Of a stretch of 64,000 nt of DNA, positions 62,584-64,000 are shown one piece after another; positions within the stretch are counted from its first letter, which is position 1; the number at the start of each line of letters is the position of its first letter. Source of the stretch: Cellulomonas sp. Root485 (GTDB taxonomy: Bacteria; Actinomycetota; Actinomycetes; Actinomycetales; Cellulomonadaceae); NCBI RefSeq assembly GCF_001426705.1, contig NZ_LMFC01000001.1, positions 1,579,355-1,643,354 on the forward strand, in the 5' to 3' direction. The translations under genes and the position numbers were made by a program. The notes below the pieces were generated by a model. It did not search any database. It was not told the DNA's origin and was given only the letters and a program-made list of their open reading frames with translations.

Positions 62584-64000
62584 TCAGTTGCCCGTGAGCT
62601 TCTCGCGCAGAGCGGCGAGCGCCTCGTCGGACGCGAGCGTGCCCGCGGCCTCCTCGGTCGACGACGAGTACGACGACGGCACGGGGCCGGCCGACGAGCT
62701 CGACGACGAGGACGTGGCGGTCGCACCCTCGGCGGCGCCGCTGGCGGCCTCCGCGTCGGCCTTCGCGGCGTCGGCGACCTGCTTGCGGTGCGCCTCCCAG
62801 CGCTCGTGGGCCTGCGCGTACTGCGCCTCCCACACCTCGCGCTGCGCCTCGAAGCCCTCGAGCCACTCGTTCGTGGCCGGGTCGAAGCCCTCGGGGTACT
62901 TGTAGTTGCCGGCCTCGTCGTACTCCGCCGCCATGCCGTACAGCGCGGGGTCGAAGTCCTCGCTGGCCGGGTCGAAGCCCTCGTTCGCCTGCTTCAGCGA
63001 CAGCGAGATGCGGCGACGCTCCAGGTCGATGTCGATGACCTTGACGAAGACGTCGTCGCCGACCTGGACGACCTGCTCCGGGATCTCGACGTGGCGCACG
63101 GCCAGCTCCGAGATGTGGACCAGGCCCTCGATGCCGTCCTCGACGCGCACGAACGCACCGAACGGAACCAGCTTGGTGACCTTGCCCGGGACGACCTGGC
63201 CGATGGCGTGCGTGCGGGCGAATGCCTGCCACGGGTCCTCCTGCGTCGCCTTCAGCGACAGGGAGACACGCTCGCGGTCGAAGTCGACGTCGAGAACCTC
63301 GACGGTGACCTCCTGGCCGACCTCGACGACCTCGGACGGGTGGTCGATGTGCTTCCAGGACAGCTCGGAGACGTGCACGAGCCCGTCCACGCCACCCAGG
63401 TCCACGAACGCACCGAAGTTGACGATCGAGGACACGACACCGGGGCGGACCTGGCCCTTCTGCAGCGTCTGCAGGAAGGTGGAGCGCACCTCGGACTGCG
63501 TCTGCTCGAGCCAGGCACGGCGCGACAGGACCACGTTGTTGCGGTTCTTGTCGAGCTCGATGATCTTGGCCTCGATCTCCTTGCCGACGTACGGCTGGAG
63601 GTCGCGGACGCGACGCATCTCCACCAGCGACGCGGGCAGGAAGCCGCGCAGACCGATGTCGAGGATGAGGCCGCCCTTGACGACCTCGATGACGGTGCCG
63701 GTGACGACGCCGTCCTCCTCCTTGATCTTCTCGATCGTGCCCCAGGCGCGCTCGTACTGTGCGCGCTTCTTGGACAGGATCAGCCGGCCTTCCTTGTCCT
63801 CCTTCTGGAGGACGAGGGCCTCGACTGCGTCGCCGACCTTGACAACCTCACCGGGGTCCACGTCGTGCTTGATGGACAGCTCACGGGAGGGGATGACGCC
63901 CTCGGTCTTGTAACCGATGTCGAGCAGGACCTCGTCGCGGTCGACCTTGACGATGGTGCCCTCGACGATGTCGCCATCGTTGAAGTACTTGATGGTGGCG
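62584..64000 (-). CDS. rpsA: 30S ribosomal protein S1, 3' part (5' end outside the window)
   Basis: The frame is open from the last base of the window to a TGA at 62586-62584 (about 472 residues). Four S1 (OB-fold) domains are seen in order: K-Y-F-N-D-G-D-I-V-E-G-T at the window edge, G-V-V-T-G-T-V-I-E-V-V-K-G-G, G-V-V-S-S-I-V-N-F-G-A-F-V-D, and G-K-V-T-K-L-V-P-F-G-A-F-V. The last 130 residues are a Glu/Ala/Ser-rich tail, common in actinobacterial S1. S1 binds mRNA on the 30S subunit. Confidence 0.96.
   Translation of the reverse strand, partial: ATIKYFNDGDIVEGTIVKVDRDEVLLDIGYKTEGVIPSRELSIKHDVDPGEVVKVGDAVEALVLQKEDKEGRLILSKKRAQYERAWGTIEKIKEEDGVVTGTVIEVVKGGLILDIGLRGFLPASLVEMRRVRDLQPYVGKEIEAKIIELDKNRNNVVLSRRAWLEQTQSEVRSTFLQTLQKGQVRPGVVSSIVNFGAFVDLGGVDGLVHVSELSWKHIDHPSEVVEVGQEVTVEVLDVDFDRERVSLSLKATQEDPWQAFARTHAIGQVVPGKVTKLVPFGAFVRVEDGIEGLVHISELAVRHVEIPEQVVQVGDDVFVKVIDIDLERRRISLSLKQANEGFDPASEDFDPALYGMAAEYDEAGNYKYPEGFDPATNEWLEGFEAQREVWEAQYAQAHERWEAHRKQVADAAKADAEAASGAAEGATATSSSSSSSAGPVPSSYSSSTEEAAGTLASDEALAALREKLTGN

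Overview
The window is high-GC DNA with closely packed genes, many coupled by 1-4 base overlaps (ATGA, GTGA, TGATG). The gene content points to an actinobacterium: rbpA, whiA next to yvcK-rapZ-uvrC, opcA beside zwf, an actinobacterial-type LexA box, GTG starts and hairpin terminators without a U tract. The order tkt-tal-zwf-opcA-pgl and cmk-der-plsC with scpA/scpB/parA fits the Micrococcales, perhaps a Cellulomonas relative. That last step is inference from gene order, not from a search.

Left part (1-18,000) is accessory. It starts with the tail of an alcohol dehydrogenase. Next comes a 1103-residue KAP-type P-loop NTPase with two membrane segments, abutting a headless MarR regulator fragment. 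Then follow a secreted trypsin-like protease, a GNAT acetyltransferase, a secreted FN3 plus seven-repeat FG-GAP protein and a 71-residue secreted peptide. A four-gene block (8163-17927) comes after these: two very large proteins I cannot assign (1022 and 1322 aa), a 99-residue beta-rich protein, and a cytoplasmic metzincin-like zinc protease. This block ends beside the 3' end of a tRNA-Pro(GGG) gene, a usual integration target, and is the best candidate for an undescribed system.

Middle part (18,176-47,009) is core chromosome. On the minus strand runs parA-scpA-scpB-rluB-tyrA-cmk-plsC-methyltransferase, then der and a membrane protein, with xerD and ctaB upstream. Diverging from ctaB is the pentose phosphate operon tkt-tal-zwf-opcA-pgl, whose last gene is an in-frame fusion of 6-phosphogluconolactonase with an O-methyltransferase. 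Convergent to it are a VOC protein, rbpA, secG and the glycolytic set tpiA-pgk-gap, followed by whiA-yvcK-rapZ-uvrC.

Right part (47,083-64,000) holds an OsmC protein, uvrA with a LexA (SOS) box shared with a divergent GH15 glucoamylase-like gene, a metallo-beta-lactamase fold hydrolase, an acyl-CoA ligase preceded by a palindromic operator-like site, an acetyltransferase and an acyl-CoA dehydrogenase. After these come a tandem pair of TerC membrane proteins behind a yybP-ykoY (manganese) riboswitch, uvrB, pyroglutamyl peptidase, coaE and the 3' end of rpsA, which runs off the window.

No insertion sequence, transposase, integrase, CRISPR array or rRNA gene was seen. All three uvr genes lie in the window but in separate transcription units, and only uvrA shows a clear SOS box.
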